Below, one piece after another: positions 1 through 12,640 of a stretch of 64,000 nt of DNA. The DNA lies in the NCBI GenBank assembly GCA_018894105.1, contig CM032128.1, forward strand, positions 12,939,001 through 13,003,000. The letters run 5' to 3'. Each line of letters starts with the position of its first letter. Position 1 is the first letter of the stretch. The position numbers were made by a program, and so were the translations under genes. This stretch comes from Jacaranda mimosifolia (taxonomy: Eukaryota; Streptophyta; Magnoliopsida; Lamiales; Bignoniaceae). The notes below the pieces were generated by a model. The model searched no databases. It was not told where the DNA came from and worked only from the letters and a program-made list of their open reading frames with translations.

Positions 1-401
1 TTGCCATTCACATGGTTATTTTGCCATTAGATTTTGTTACCAAACGTCTACGCACATCATGCGTCTTTCTCCATTAAATTATTGATGAAAATTTATTTTT
101 GGGATTAACTTTATAATGTTTTTGAGATTTTAGGACGGTTTTTAAATCTTTCAATAATGGGGGATTAAAATTGCTTGCTCTCCTATAATGTGGGACTAAT
201 AATGCAATTTTGCCAGCTTTTCTTGCACTTTATTGGTCTAAGTTTGACCAATTTGGGAGTTGAGAGCTTTACTTGCATTCTGGACATACACGTGTTCATC
301 ATCTAAGTTTGGTACTGTGCACCAATTGTGAAATATTGGACAATAAATTTTCAGAAATTAAAAAAAAAGGAAAGTTTAAAAGTTTATCATATATGATATA
401 A
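1..401. other. unassigned AT-rich flank
   Basis: I see no gene or clear repeat boundary here. The first 350 bases are less AT-rich than what follows. From about 360 the sequence becomes A-rich and leads into the degenerate Helitron-like terminus at 402. Confidence 0.4.
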
Positions 402-2445
402 CTATCATTATCCTCATGTTATGTACAAATTCTTTAAAATTATTACATATTAATATAATTGTTGAATTATAAATATAATTAAAGATAATAATATAAAAAT
501 AAAAACATAATAAGAAATAGTTAAGTAATTAAATACTACTTCAAAAAGTGGTCAAGCAAAATTAAATTAAAAATTTTAAAATTTAGTATTTAAGAGCTTG
601 GAACATATAAAGACATCCCATACATATGATGTCATGATAAATAAATTTCAAAATCATTCAACAAGAAGTTAAAAAAAAAAATCAAAACTTTCAAGATAAA
701 AGTCTATAAATATAATTATATATTTTTTAAAAAAAATATTCTACAACCAAAAACTAACAGATAGTTGCATTACAAAATAAAAATATACGAGAAGGATATA
801 GAACACAAAGTTGATGGCCTAGAAGTTGTTGGAAAAAAATTAAAATTATAATACTTTAAGATTATAGTAGATTTAAAAGACGATAAATATATGTTAAATA
901 AAAAAATAAAATATAAAGAATTATATAATATATTGGTTGCCAAGAATTTAAAAAAATCTTATTTAATTTTTTAATTTTTAATTAAAAATCAATTAAGTTA
1001 AAACAAAACTATGATAGTAAAGATATAAAAAAAAATAGAATAAATATATAAAATAATTATAAATTTAAAATCAATATTAATTAGTATATAAGTTAATAGA
1101 AACATTTTAAATTTGACTCATAGCTTAGTTATAAAATAATTAAGTGACGAAAAGAGATTGATATTAGTAATACAAAGTTAAAATTATAGTAAATTGATAA
1201 AATAATTACAAACTCAAAATTAATTTTAAAACAGGATTAGTGACATGATATGATGATGAAATTAGAATGTAAAATAAAATATGAAAAAAAAAATATTTAT
1301 TATGTTCATCCTCAACTTTTTTGCATAAATATAATTGGATCTTCTTATTATATTCCGCAAATAGCAGAAAAGAAAAAAATGAATAAAAAAAAAATTGTTA
1401 ACTTTTCAAACAATCAAATTTTTTTTTTAAAAAAATAGATATATATTTTGATGGATTAAATAATGTCTAGAGTTATAAACTTAAAAAATTAATTGGTGTA
1501 TTTTCTATTGAAATAAACATTTTTTTTTCAAACAGATTGAAAAAAATTTAGGAATATATATTGATAAAGTAGTATATAAAAATTTTAAAAAGATTTTGAA
1601 TTATACATACATAATTATGTATATATGAATAAAAAATAAAAATTAAATATCATACTTTGAAAATTATATATATTTAAAAGGTGAAACAAATTTTAAAATA
1701 TTGAGACCAAATAATATATCCCATCTCATAAAATTATAAAATTAAATGAAAAAAAGGAGAATTTAAAAATAAAAAATAAATAAAAATGAATTGATAACTT
1801 AAACTAAGTAATAAACGAAAAAAGATATAAAGGTTTACGTATTTAATAACAATAAAAGTTAAATTATAGACTTTATTTATGATTGAAAAGAAAATTATAA
1901 AATTAAATCCAATAAATCTCTTACATCATGTAGCATACCTAAAATTTTAAAAATTTAATCAAAAAAGTGAACAATGACAATAAAATAGTAAACAATTTGC
2001 AGAATGAAATAAAAAGGCACACAAAAATAGAGTGGAAAAAATGCTCGAAATTGATAATGTTAATGAAATAATTTTTGAAATACTCTATATATATAGTGGT
2101 ATATGTATAAATTAGTTATTAAAGATAAGAGAAAAATTATCAAAAATTCATCAAACAACAGAGTTCCAATGATCAAGGAATCTTCCACATATTGAGACTA
2201 TAGATGAAAAAGATTTTGTAGATAAAATGCAATCATTATTTGATATTAGAGATAAATAAAGAATAATTTGTTCTAATCAAGAAAATAATTTCAACAATAA
2301 AGACATCTTTAAAATGAGTAAATAATATCTAATTTAATAACCAAAAACAAAATTTTAAATTTAATTAAAAAATTCAAAATTGTAAGAATTCAGAATTTGG
2401 CCAAAATTGCATAATTATAATCCTACACTGTTGTGTTATATATAA
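402..2445 (-). mobile_element. Helitron-like element, copy A
   Basis: Non-coding, very AT-rich. On the minus strand its 5' end is the right side: the stretch ending at 2445 matches the right ends near 4236 and 16434, with the shared words 'aattgcata', 'cccaca' or a decayed form, and 'ctatatataa'. Its 3' end at about 402 aligns base for base with the start of copy B at 4237 but is altered at several positions by C-to-T or G-to-A changes, so CTAG reads CTAT and the terminal hairpin is lost. The interior from about 420 is collinear with 4262-4927 and then 15289-16430. No Rep/helicase coding is visible, so this would be a non-autonomous copy. The Helitron assignment rests on end structure only. 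Confidence 0.5.
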
Positions 2446-3581
2446 CTAGCATAAACCCGGTGCTATGCACGGTATATTTACTTAACTAAATTAAACTGAA
2501 AAAATATAAATATGCAACTATTGTTTTATAATGACGGAAATAAATATGAGCAACTTATCTACTTCAAACTTTATCGTGTAGAGGATCCATTACTTTAGTT
2601 TCAAATCATGATCTAATTCATTTGAGTCAAGTAAATCCATATAAAAAAAATATAAATTTTATACTATTTCAAAAATATCTTTTAGTAATAAAATTATTTT
2701 GATACAAAAACCTAAGATCCTTTATTAGCTTGAATATTCTATATTAAATTAAGAAGAAGTTCATAAATATATAAAATATTGTTTAAGAAATTCTTGTTGC
2801 ATATACAAAAAATAATAAATAGAGATAAAAACTACAAAAATTATGTAACACATCAAAATAGGATATTTTAGAGAAACTTGGGTTATTTAATTGATCAAAT
2901 AAAAAGGATTTATAATGAATAAATAAAACTAAATTAATTAATCAAAATGACAAAAAAAATTAAAAATTAGCTCTTAAAACCAAGTAAATCTGAAAATGGG
3001 AAAACCGCTGCATATATGTGTATGTATATAAATTACACACACATTATTTACACACAAGTAACTTGAAAAATATTAAATTAATTTGATAAAGAAAAAATTA
3101 TGAATAAAAACCACAATAAAATAATGAAAGTGAAAATAATAATAATTTTTAAAAATAGAATTTAAAAAACTATCTTTCAAATATGATATTTATAGTCCAA
3201 AATAGAAGAAGAAAAACATTTGAATTTAGAGAATATTGAATAGAAAAATTCAACCAACAAAGAGGAACTATAATGAGTTACAAACTAAACCAAATTACTA
3301 TAATTGGAAAAAAAATAAAAAGAGAAAAGAACAAGATTTGCAACTTAAAGAAGTATCTTATGCATCCTGATAAAGGTTCAAAACTCCCAAATGGCAAAAG
3401 TGAATGTGGAAATAAAGAGAAAAAAAATAAAAATAAGGTGGTTTGCAAGTAATTAAAGAGAAAAATACTTTGTAATCTTCTAGATTTATAACTATTAAAG
3501 GTAGGACACCTATCTACAAATAGCTCTAATATCTTTTACTATCAACAAAATATTTATTTATCACATATACACATACATAAA

Positions 3582-3646
<65 letters not shown>

Positions 3647-4236
3647 TTGAGCAATAAATGTATCATTACATGATGTTACGCTCTCATGCATATATTGATA
3701 ATGGATCAATATAAAAATAAAAAAATATATGAATGTAGATACATGATGTAATGAAATTTCACTTGAGAGTTTAGGATGAAAGAGATTTTATTAGGGTTAC
3801 CTTAAAGAAGAGGATGAAAAAAAATAATAATAAGAGGATAAAAAAAAAATCCTTTTTCGCTTGTACAGAAAAATAAGAAATGATTTGCTTTATGGAATGA
3901 AATTTATAGAATAAGTTTTTTTTAGGAGTACTTAATTTAATACTCATAAAATATCTTTTAAATTTTAAACTCATCAGTAGAGATAAAAATTTATGATTAT
4001 GAATATTTTGAATTATTTGATGAGATAAAAATATATGATTCAATTTTTGGATAAACATGAAGTCATGTTTTAGTTATGATAGATATGTTCATTATATTAA
4101 AATAAAAATAAGAAAAATAAAATTAACAACCAATGAGATTTTTCTTTGTTTAATTAACAAACTCAAAATTTTAAAATTCAGAATTTGGTTAAAATGGCAC
4201 AATTGCGGGTCCCACAATGTTGTTCTATATATAACA
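2446..4236 (-). mobile_element. Helitron-like element, copy C
   Basis: Read on the minus strand, the 3' end at 2446-2449 is CTAG preceded by a short hairpin (GTGC...GCAC, near 2459-2472), which is how plant Helitrons end. The right end, about 3895-4236, is homologous to 16434-16870 and 17138-17551: shared blocks include the 'gataaacat' region, 'caaccaatga' and 'aattcagaatttgg'. The interior differs from copies A and B, which is usual for non-autonomous Helitrons sharing only termini. It abuts copy A on the left and copy B on the right with no visible gap. No coding capacity. Confidence 0.5.
3584..3643. repeat. (GA)n microsatellite
   Basis: Uninterrupted GA/AG dinucleotide tract of about 30 units inside Helitron-like copy C. 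Confidence 0.97.
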
Positions 4237-4927
4237 CTAGTATTATTCCCGTGCTATGCATAGATTCTTTAAAATTATTATATATTAACGTATTTATTGA
4301 ATTTTAAATATAATTAAAAATAGCAATATAAAAATAAAATTATCTCAAAAAATGGTCAAATAATTAGTAAAAAGTAAATTTAAGATTATTCAGTTAGAAG
4401 TTAAAAAATTATTCTAAACTTCCAAAAATAAAAGTCTATGAATATGATTACATATTTTATTAAAACGAAAAAAATAATATGCAACAAAACAGTAATAGAT
4501 AGTTGCATTAAAAAATAAAAGTATGTGAGAAGGATATAAAACAAAAGATTGCTAGTTTAAAGTTGTTGGAAAAAATTTTAAATTATAATACTTTAAAATT
4601 ACGTTAGACTTAAAAGACATTGAGTATATATTACGTTAAAACTTAAAATATAAACAATTAGATAATATATTGGCTGTCAAGAATTTAAAAATTTTCCTAT
4701 TTAATTTTAATTTTTGAATAAAAATCAATTAAACCAAGACAAAACTATGATAGTAAAGAAAAAAAATTCAAAAAATAAAATAATTATAAAGTTAAAATCA
4801 ATATTAGTATACAAGTTAAACCTTTTATTGACTCACAGTTTAGTTATCCAATAATTAAGTGAAGAAAAGAATTAAGAATATATATTGATAAAATAGTATT
4901 TAAATTTTTTAAAAATAGTATGAATTA

Positions 4928-7567
4928 TGTAGCGCCCCCACTCGGGATGACCTCTAGCAGAGGTGCCACCATGACATCTAAATTAAATATAAACTGGAGA
5001 ATCAAGAATTTAACCGATCTCAATGAAAAACAACTAGCACTAACCCAAAATATCATTCCATAGCATAATATGTGCAACCAAGTATCTTAGGTTTCATACA
5101 AACATCTTCATAGCATCTCTTAGATAACTGCCTCTATCAGGTACAAACTACATATACAATCAAAACACATAATCTATTACAAAATAACCCTTCACCCAAA
5201 GCATGGGTCTCTGCTTCTCACGTAAACCTGTCTGAAGAAAATAGAGTATACAAGAAAGATAAGTCCTAAAGACTTAGTGAGGGAAAGAAGATGACAGGAC
5301 TGAAAGAAAAACCATTGAGATATAACAATAAATGAACAGTTTAGTAACAAGAAAGAGCTTCTGATATGAATCAATAGCGTACATGACACACATGACATCA
5401 AATTAATAGGTTGTTGGTCATTCCGTCCTTATTAATCCTGAATCAATTTATAATTGCAAGTACCAAACATCGGTATAGTATAAACAGGATTTTCTTATCG
5501 CTCCATTGCTCGAGCACTCAACTTGGCAGGTAATAATCATTTTATATAGCATGGTTGATCGCATGCCAGATCCCATCACTCACAGTTCACTACCTCTAGC
5601 TACCTGTAAGTTAGGATCATATATGGGTACTAGTCGTAAGACATGTATCCGTTGATCCGTTCCACCTGGCCATCTTCCGAACCTAGCCCTTGGGCCCAAA
5701 CCCTCCGTGGCATCCCTCCCGGTGAAAACTGCCAATGGCGTCCCATGAGTTAAAAAGATATAATGCCAACAGATATGAATTTTAACCCTTAGACAATAAC
5801 ATGAATATAACGAGATACAATATGAACATCCGATATACTGGCCAGTAAAGCCGTTCTGGAATAATAATCCAAGTATTCAGTTGGAATTGGCACTCGATCG
5901 GTACAATCGATAATCAAGTATGCCGTCAAGGCTAAATAACTGATATATAGAACGACCTTAAATGTATCGACAATATTTCTTAAATAATCAACATGACAGG
6001 AAATGAATAAGTAATACAAGGTCAGCCAGCAAGGCTGTGGGGTACAAGGGGCAGAATCGAATAATATAACAAAAATTCTAGACACCAGAATAGAAACAAG
6101 CAATAATCCTCACAGGGGTGTACACATTAGAAATAATTAGTAGTCGAGATTTCAAATAATATATTGATTTTCAACGAATACGATACAAGAATAGAAACTC
6201 TCGCAGGGGTCTATCACAACAATGGATATGTACGACAAAGGTGCCATATTGGCAGACCCTTACTTCAAAGCCTTATAGAATGTGTTTACAGTCTACTGAT
6301 TTGCAGTTTCTTACTCCTTGTCACCTAACTAAAAGAACTTATCAAAACTCGCATTCGACTTGAATAACATTCAATAAATAAAATCCTACTATTAACTGTC
6401 TAAAATCAGTAACTACCCAATTAATTCAATATATAAGACTTCGTCCGAAATTATTATTAAGAAGTGCTCGTAATAATATAGCTAATTTACTACTAGTTAT
6501 AGGGTTCTTAACAATACGAGCAATATATAAAAGCAATTCAATCCCATATTAGTATCCTAAATAGTAATAATAAGCCAACTAATTCAATAACTTAATCGTT
6601 GTCAACTTAAAGCCCAATTTTCCAAATTTAGAGTTTTTCTAGCTCAATTAACTCAATAATTCCTCAATTATCACCTTTGATAAAAATTTGAAATCCAAAA
6701 ATTCAATATCAACTATGCATGAACATTTACTACCTAATACAATTCGAAATCAATTATTCAAAAGTACAAGAGGTTTAAACGAGTGAAAATGTACAAAAAT
6801 TCTAATCTCAAAGTCGATCTGTACCCCAAAGCAGACAATCAAGACCCCAAAATACTGAACCGAATGCACCACCATGACCACCGTGATGAGGGGAAAATTA
6901 TGTCTGAGAACAACCGTCGACCGCCATTCACTGCCACCGAAAAAATGTAAAACCCCCACCATTAGTTGCGTCTCGTTCTCCTGAGTCCAACGGTCCAGTT
7001 GGTTTTCAATTTTGAGGCCGGGACCTTCAACCGTCAGTCACCGCCTTAGTTTTTCTCTTCTCGCCGCTACGTTGAAACTTTCGGTTCTGCTAGCCTGCCG
7101 CTGCATGAAGCTTCCACGGAAGGTGTGGTTGAAGGTGAGAGAGGTAGGTAGTGGTGTTTGATGGTTGAAACGGTCGCGCGGGGAAAGTGGTGAGATGGTG
7201 ATACGAGTGAAGAAATGAAAATGGTGATAAGGATGAAAATGAAAAAGAAAAGTGAGGAAGATGGTTGCTGTTTTATTTTTTTATAAAATTTAATTTTTTG
7301 TATTTTCAATTTATCCCCTGAACTTTTAATAAGTTATTCAAGTAAGTCTTCTATTTGATTAAAATGATGTCTTGACGCTAGTTGACTAAAAATGTTGCAT
7401 ACAAACCCCTAAGTTTTCAATTCTAGTTCAATTAAATCCTACTTAATTGTGGATTGACCCCCAAGAAATTTAAATAAAATAATAATATAAGGGATAATTA
7501 AATTTTCATAAATTTTAAAATGATAAAATTTTAAATGCTCTTAATCATAAAATTTCAGGGTGCTACA
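4928..7567 (-). repeat. gypsy-1 3' LTR (left)
   Basis: 2640 bp, TG...CA ends. Pairs with 12641-15288 over its whole length. In the first 94 bases I count about seven differences, mostly transitions. It lacks a roughly 30-bp internal duplication that the partner has near 13432-13495. Confidence 0.95.
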
Positions 7568-7581
7568 GACCTCCCATTTTT
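7568..7581 (-). other. gypsy-1 polypurine tract
   Basis: Directly inside the left LTR the minus strand reads AAAAATGGGAGGTC. This is purine-rich and placed where plus-strand DNA synthesis would be primed next to the 3' LTR. Confidence 0.7.
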
Positions 7582-7589
7582 AAGAGAAT

Positions 7590-8990
7590 CTAGTCCCCAG
7601 ATTCTTACTTGAATATTGAAAAAGTTCAGGATATTGTTGGCGCATAAAGTCTTCTTGCTCCCATGTGGCTTCTTCCACATTGTGGTTGCACCATAACACC
7701 TTCACCTGGGGAATCCTTCGATTCCTAAGTTCTCAAACTTTTCGATCCAAGATACGAACTGGTTGCTCCTCATACATCAAATTGCCTTTCAATTCTATAA
7801 GCTCATGAGGTATGATATGGGAAGGATCAGGATAGTATTTTCATAGTTGTGATACATGAAAGACATCATGTATCCTTGCCACGTCTTGGGATAATATAAG
7901 ACGATAAGCCACTGGTCCCACTCTTTCTCATATTTCATAAGGTCTAACATATCTTAGACTCAACTTTCTTTCTCATATTTCATAAGGTCCAACATATCTT
8001 AGACTCAACTTTCCACCTTTTTCGATTCTTCTAACCCCTTTTCTCAGTGATACTTTGAGAAATACTTGATCACTAACTTCAAACTCCAAGTCCTTCCTCC
8101 GTTTGTCTGTATAGCTTTTCTGCAGTCTTGGGCAGCCTTCATCCATTGCTTAATAATTTGTACCTTCTCGATAGTCTCTTGAATCAATTCAGGTTCTATG
8201 GTTCCTTGAGACTTGTCAATGGTACCTCTGTACTTTGCCAAATCCCAATGCAATGGAGATTGACACTTCCGGCCATATAGTGCCTTGTATGGTGCCATTT
8301 GGATAACAGATTGATAACTGTTATTGTAAGTAAATTCAATCAAAGGAATATGTTTACTCCAACTCCCACCAAAATCCATGATACAAGCTCGTAGCATATC
8401 TTCTAAAATTTGGATAACTCTTTCTAACTATCCGTCAGTTTGAGGTGGGGCGGCAGAACTAAATTGTAACCTTATTCCCAAGTGGTTTGTAAGCTTTTCC
8501 AAAGCCTCAAAGTGAATTTTGGATCCCGATCGGACAAAATACTGATCGAGAATCCATGTAATCTAACGATCTCTTTGATGTATAATTCTGCTAGTTTCTC
8601 AACTTTGTAATCCATGCCGACTGGTAGAAAATGTGCCGACTTTTTGAAATGATCCACTATCACTCAAATACTATCATATCCTCCTTTAATCGTTGGTAGA
8701 CCAGTTACAAAGTCCATAGTCACCTACTCCCATTTCCAGTCAGGGATAGGAAGTGGTTGTAACAGTCCTAATGGCAGCTGGTATTTTGCTTTTACTAATT
8801 GACAAGTCAAGCATTTTTTCACATATTCTATTACATTTTTCTTCATTCCATTCCACCAAAATTGCCTTTTTAAGTCCGGATACATCTTTGTTCCTCCGGG
8901 ATGTACTGTATATCTAGCTTTATGTGCCTCATCTAGTAGTTTTTATTTTATATCTTTAGGCACACATATTCTTTGGCATAATAGAAGAGT
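7590..8990 (-). pseudogene. gypsy-1 integrase with chromodomain-like C-terminus (degenerate)
   Basis: Minus-strand pieces in the right order. The first core block (8472-8663) has [13 protein letters not shown] and LSDRDPKF, holding the first two catalytic Asp. Next comes PQTDG-stop-LERVIQ near 8420-8440, which holds the catalytic Glu; an in-frame TAG replaces the usual Gln codon. The 8044-8397 block then reads CIMDFGGSW, LIEFTYNNSYQ and ALYGRKCQSP. The tail at about 7600-7760 reads VKVLW..H.VEEATWE, the chromodomain-like end of Tekay/Del-type integrases. The usual zinc-binding segment should lie upstream, towards 8990, but is hard to read. A 45-bp in-frame duplication lies at 7924-8013. Frameshifts and stops make it inactive. 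Confidence 0.85.
7924..8013. repeat. 45-bp tandem duplication in gypsy-1 integrase
   Basis: The stretch starting at 7924 is repeated from 7969, nearly identical over 45 bp (15 codons), inside the region linking the integrase core to the chromodomain-like tail. Confidence 0.9.
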
Positions 8991-9099
8991 GCCTTGACTA
9001 TCTATACTGAATTCGGGTTTCTCAAAATTCTCAACTACTTTATTCTGCTTCAATATCCAACTATCATTGGCCTGAGCTCGTCGTATCGCATCGTAGAGC

Positions 9100-9560
9100 T
9101 CTGGTAGTACCTTTACTCATGCAATCCAACCTCGTTGTTTCATTTAGATCACCCCATCTACTCCTGAACTTTCTAGTGTTTCTATTTTCAACATGTGGGC
9201 TATTTCGGCCTTGCGGCTTAGTACATCTGCCACCACATTCGTCTTTCCTAGGTGGTAAAAGATAGAGAAGTCGTAATCCTCCAAAATTTCCATCCACATT
9301 CGTTGTCGCATGTTCAAGTCCTTTTGGGAATATAAATACTTGAGGCTTTTGTGATCAGTGTGTACCTCAAATATATCCCCATAAAGGTAATGCCTCCATT
9401 TTGTTAGGGCAAAAATTACCACAGCCAACTCCAAATCATGAGTTAGGTAGTTCTCTTCATGTGGTTTTAGTTTTCTAGATGCATAGGCGATAACTTACCC
9501 CTTCTGTATCAACACATACCTAACCCTTCTTTAGAAGTATCAGCGAACACGATGAATCCT
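9100..9560 (-). pseudogene. gypsy-1 RNase H domain
   Basis: An open stretch at 9144-9434 encodes [38 protein letters not shown] and [16 protein letters not shown]. These are signature blocks of Ty3/gypsy RNase H and its junction to integrase. The N-terminal part, up to about 9560, is present but interrupted by frameshifts. It follows the reverse transcriptase segment in the expected order. Confidence 0.9.
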
Positions 9561-9866
9561 TCTAATCCCTCTGGAAGGGCTAAAATTGGAGCTGTTGTCA
9601 ATATGTTCTTCAGTTCTTGGAAACTTTATTCACATTTATCGTTCCAAATAAACGGTTGATCTTTCTGAGTTAATTTAGTCAACGGACCAACTATTTTAGA
9701 GAAGTCTTGTACAAACCTTCGGTAATAGCCAGCAAGTCCTAAGAAACTACATACTTCCGTTATAATTTCGGGTCTTTTCCAGTTGACTACCGCTTCTACC
9801 TTAGAGGAATCAACCTCTATCCCATCTGGAGATATAATGTGATGGAAAAAATGTCATTTTTTCCAT

Positions 9867-10433
9867 CTAGAACTCACACTTACTGAATTTGGCATACAAC
9901 TGATGCTCCTTCAGAGTTTTAAGAACTAAGTGCAAGTGTTTTGCGTGCTCTTCTTTGGTCTTGGAGTACACCAAAATGTCACATACAAAAATGACCACAA
10001 ACTGGTCTAGATATGATCGAAACACTCGATGCATCAGGTCTATGAAGGCTGTTGGAGCAATGGTTAGACCAAACGACATCACTACAAACTCAAAGTGACC
10101 ATATTGAGAGTTGAATCCGATCTTCAAAATATCTTCCTCTTTTATTTTCAATTGATAATATCCTTGTCTCAAATCTAGCTTTGAAAAGACTGTGGCTCCT
10201 TGTAAAAGATCAAATATTTCTTCCACATGTGGTAGAGGGTATTTATTCTTGACCGTAACTTTGTTTAACTCCTTATAATCAATGCACATCCTTAGGGATC
10301 CGTTTTTCTTCTTAACATATAACACCGGGGCTCCCCAAGGAGAGGTGCTAGGTCTTATGAACTTATTTTCTAGTAGCTCCTGTAGTTGACTCTTCAATTC
10401 TTTGAGCTTTGCAGGAGCCATTCGATAGGGCAT
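9867..10433 (-). pseudogene. gypsy-1 reverse transcriptase
   Basis: A 188-codon open segment with standard Ty3/gypsy RT blocks: [12 protein letters not shown] (about 27-38), the [10 protein letters not shown] motif (48-57), [16 protein letters not shown] (83-93, first catalytic Asp) and [10 protein letters not shown]. The active-site box reads FVCDILVYS at 149-157, where the family has F(I/V)DDILVYS. One of the two paired catalytic Asp is therefore Cys (codon at 9981-9983). That substitution alone should abolish polymerase activity, so this copy is dead even where the frame is open. Upstream and downstream frames are broken. Confidence 0.92.
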
Positions 10434-10788
10434 CTCGGAGAAAGGCGTTGCCCTGGAAAAGTGTGAATTACAAATTCTATCTCTCTGTCGGGGGTAACGA
10501 GCTCAATTCTTTTGGGAAATACTTCTAGGTACTCTGCTACCATTTCCATTTTTCCATTTTGACTGTATCTTGGGGTTTGTTGATGAGATACGCCAGATAT
10601 CCTTACCTACATTCCCTTAAAATCTTTCTGGCTTTTAAGGTAGATACGATTGGTATTGAGGAAGTGTTATTTGTGGAATGGTGGGTAGGTATTATTATCT
10701 TATCCCCAAGATTGAGGCACTTGGTGCAATAATTCACTTGTGCCTGATGTTTATATAGTCAATCCATTCTAAGGATCAAATCATATCC

Positions 10789-11037
10789 TTATATAGGCAT
10801 TTGTATAAGATCAGCCAGATATACTTTATCCCCACTTATAATCGGGCAATCCCAATACATGATATTCGTCATTAACCCTATTCCCAATGGTGTTTGAACT
10901 TCTATCTGGTAAGTCATGATTTCGGGTTGTATACTTAATTTTTCGAACATAGTTGCAGATATAAAAGAATGTGGAGCACCAGGATCATATAAAATATTTT
11001 CACTATTTGCAAGAATAGAAATCGTACCTTCAACCAC
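10789..11037 (-). pseudogene. gypsy-1 aspartic protease
   Basis: The open segment contains ILYDPGAPHSFIS, the retropepsin active-site region, which in this family is normally D-S-G-A-(S/T)-H-S-F-I-S. The Ser after the catalytic Asp is Pro here. It lies between the gag zinc knuckle and the reverse transcriptase, as expected. It is probably non-functional, both because of that change and because the polyprotein frame is broken. Confidence 0.85.
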
Positions 11038-11040
11038 TTT

Positions 11041-12288
11041 AGAAGGTTAGGGTGCTTCTTCTCCAGTCAGAGCATATGCACGTGCTCGGACCTTTGGCTT
11101 TCGATTAGTTCCTGCAACTTGTTTCCCTTTCTCTGCGAAGGCTGGCTTTCCTCAATTCGAGCAATCCTTGAACAGGTGTTGATCATTACCATAGGCTACA
11201 CATCTTCCCTGCTTTCTCTAGCATCCTGATTTTTCATGGCCTGGTCTTCCACAATATCCACACATCTTTGGAGCTAGATCCCCTGGATCAATCGATCTGA
11301 TAATCTCGCTAATTGGTATTCCCAACCTATAACTTTGACTGCTTTTTCACTAAGCTGTTCTGCCCGATAGGTGGTGACCTCCCCTTTCGCCCTTTATCTT
11401 CAATTTTTTTTATTTCCCACAAATCTGATTCTACTTGTAGTGCCTTACTTACCACACGATTGTAGCTCGAAAGATCACATGAGAGTAGTCCCCATCACAG
11501 TTCTGGTTGTAACCCTTCTATAAACTTGCGAACCTGTCGCCCCTCATCTGCAAGTATGTAAGGTACATACCGAATCAATTGGCTAATTGTGGCTTCATAC
11601 TGGATGATTGAGAACACTCCTTGTATTAATTCCATGAATTCTCTTTCCATGTCATACTTGGTCACCTCCGGTACATATTTTTCCATAAACTCTCAAGTGA
11701 AATTTTCCCAAGTTTGAGGAGTTCCCTCCGCATTCCATCTATGATTGATCATTTGCCACCAGTCATGGGCAGGACCCTCCAAAAAGAATGTAGCATTTCA
11801 GATATTATACTTATCTGGATAACGCAGAGTGTCGAATATCTTTTCCAAGCTTTTAACCCACATCTAAGCTTTTTTATCATCAGGTTCCCCTAGGAATTTT
11901 GGGGGTTGCAATCGAAGGAACCGGTCTAAAGTTCGATCTTTTGCAGGCTCTTCAACATTCCCTACTTGATTACCCTATCTCTGTTGCTGACAAAATTGCA
12001 TAAATTGTTGCCACATATAAAACATGGGCTCCGTTGGTTGGCCCGCAGCTAGTTGGTTAACAGGAGGGATCTGTGAAACCTCTTCTTCTGCCTGAGTTCG
12101 TGATTCCGCTGGTGCTCTCTGTCTAGGGATACGTTGTGCAGTGGCCCGTGGACCGGACGGTCTCCCTCTCCCACGCCGACGTGCTCGAGGTGGGTAGGTA
12201 TATGGAAACCTTCATAGGATGTCATTGCCTTTTCTAAATCGTCCCTTGTCTTCCTTAACTTGCTACTGTTAAGATTCCCCAAGGGCAT
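11041..12288 (-). pseudogene. gypsy-1 gag with CCHC zinc knuckle
   Basis: Retrotransposon gag in pieces. The 11495-11686 segment reads EFMELIQGVFSI, YVPYILADEGRQVRKFIEGL, the usual gag core of chromoviruses. A zinc knuckle CGYCGRPGHEKSGC (C-X2-C-X4-H-X4-C) lies at about 11222-11264 on the minus strand, next to the protease. The N-terminal part, near 12049-12288, is a basic Arg/Pro-rich region that is out of frame. Several stops are present. Confidence 0.85.
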
Positions 12289-12624
12289 CCCAAGTTAACA
12301 ACGAAATTGTGATCTTTTATATATAACTATAACATTTTTTTAACAAATTAACGAAGTTCTTTATAACAAAAGTTAAATCATTAAAAGTCTACATCAAAAA
12401 TTTCACCACTTTAATCTTATCCACAATCCATTCTTAACCACAGAAAAATTCTCAATCACACATAAAATGATTCAAAGTTCTCCTCTCAATCTAAAGTCCA
12501 ATGTTCATTTTCTGCAAATGGAAACTTTAAACTAGTCGACTATCCTAAATATAATCCCCTACTTCCTACAGACTCACCATGCATCATCTTAATACCCATT
12601 TGCCTAGGTCATTGCCAAACTTAG

Positions 12625-12636
12625 GCTCTGATACCA
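12625..12636 (-). other. gypsy-1 primer binding site (tRNA-iMet)
   Basis: Minus-strand TGGTATCAGAGC, 4 bases inside the 5' LTR boundary at 12641. It is complementary to the 3' end of plant initiator methionine tRNA, the usual primer of this group. Confidence 0.9.
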
Positions 12637-12640
12637 CCTC

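Noticed and set aside
1250..1438. 62-codon Lys-rich frame
   Set aside because: AT-rich Helitron-like filler; not preserved in copy B at the equivalent place.
12625..12636. Possible tRNA gene fragment
   Set aside because: Only the 12-base complement of the initiator-Met tRNA 3' end is present; this is a primer binding site.
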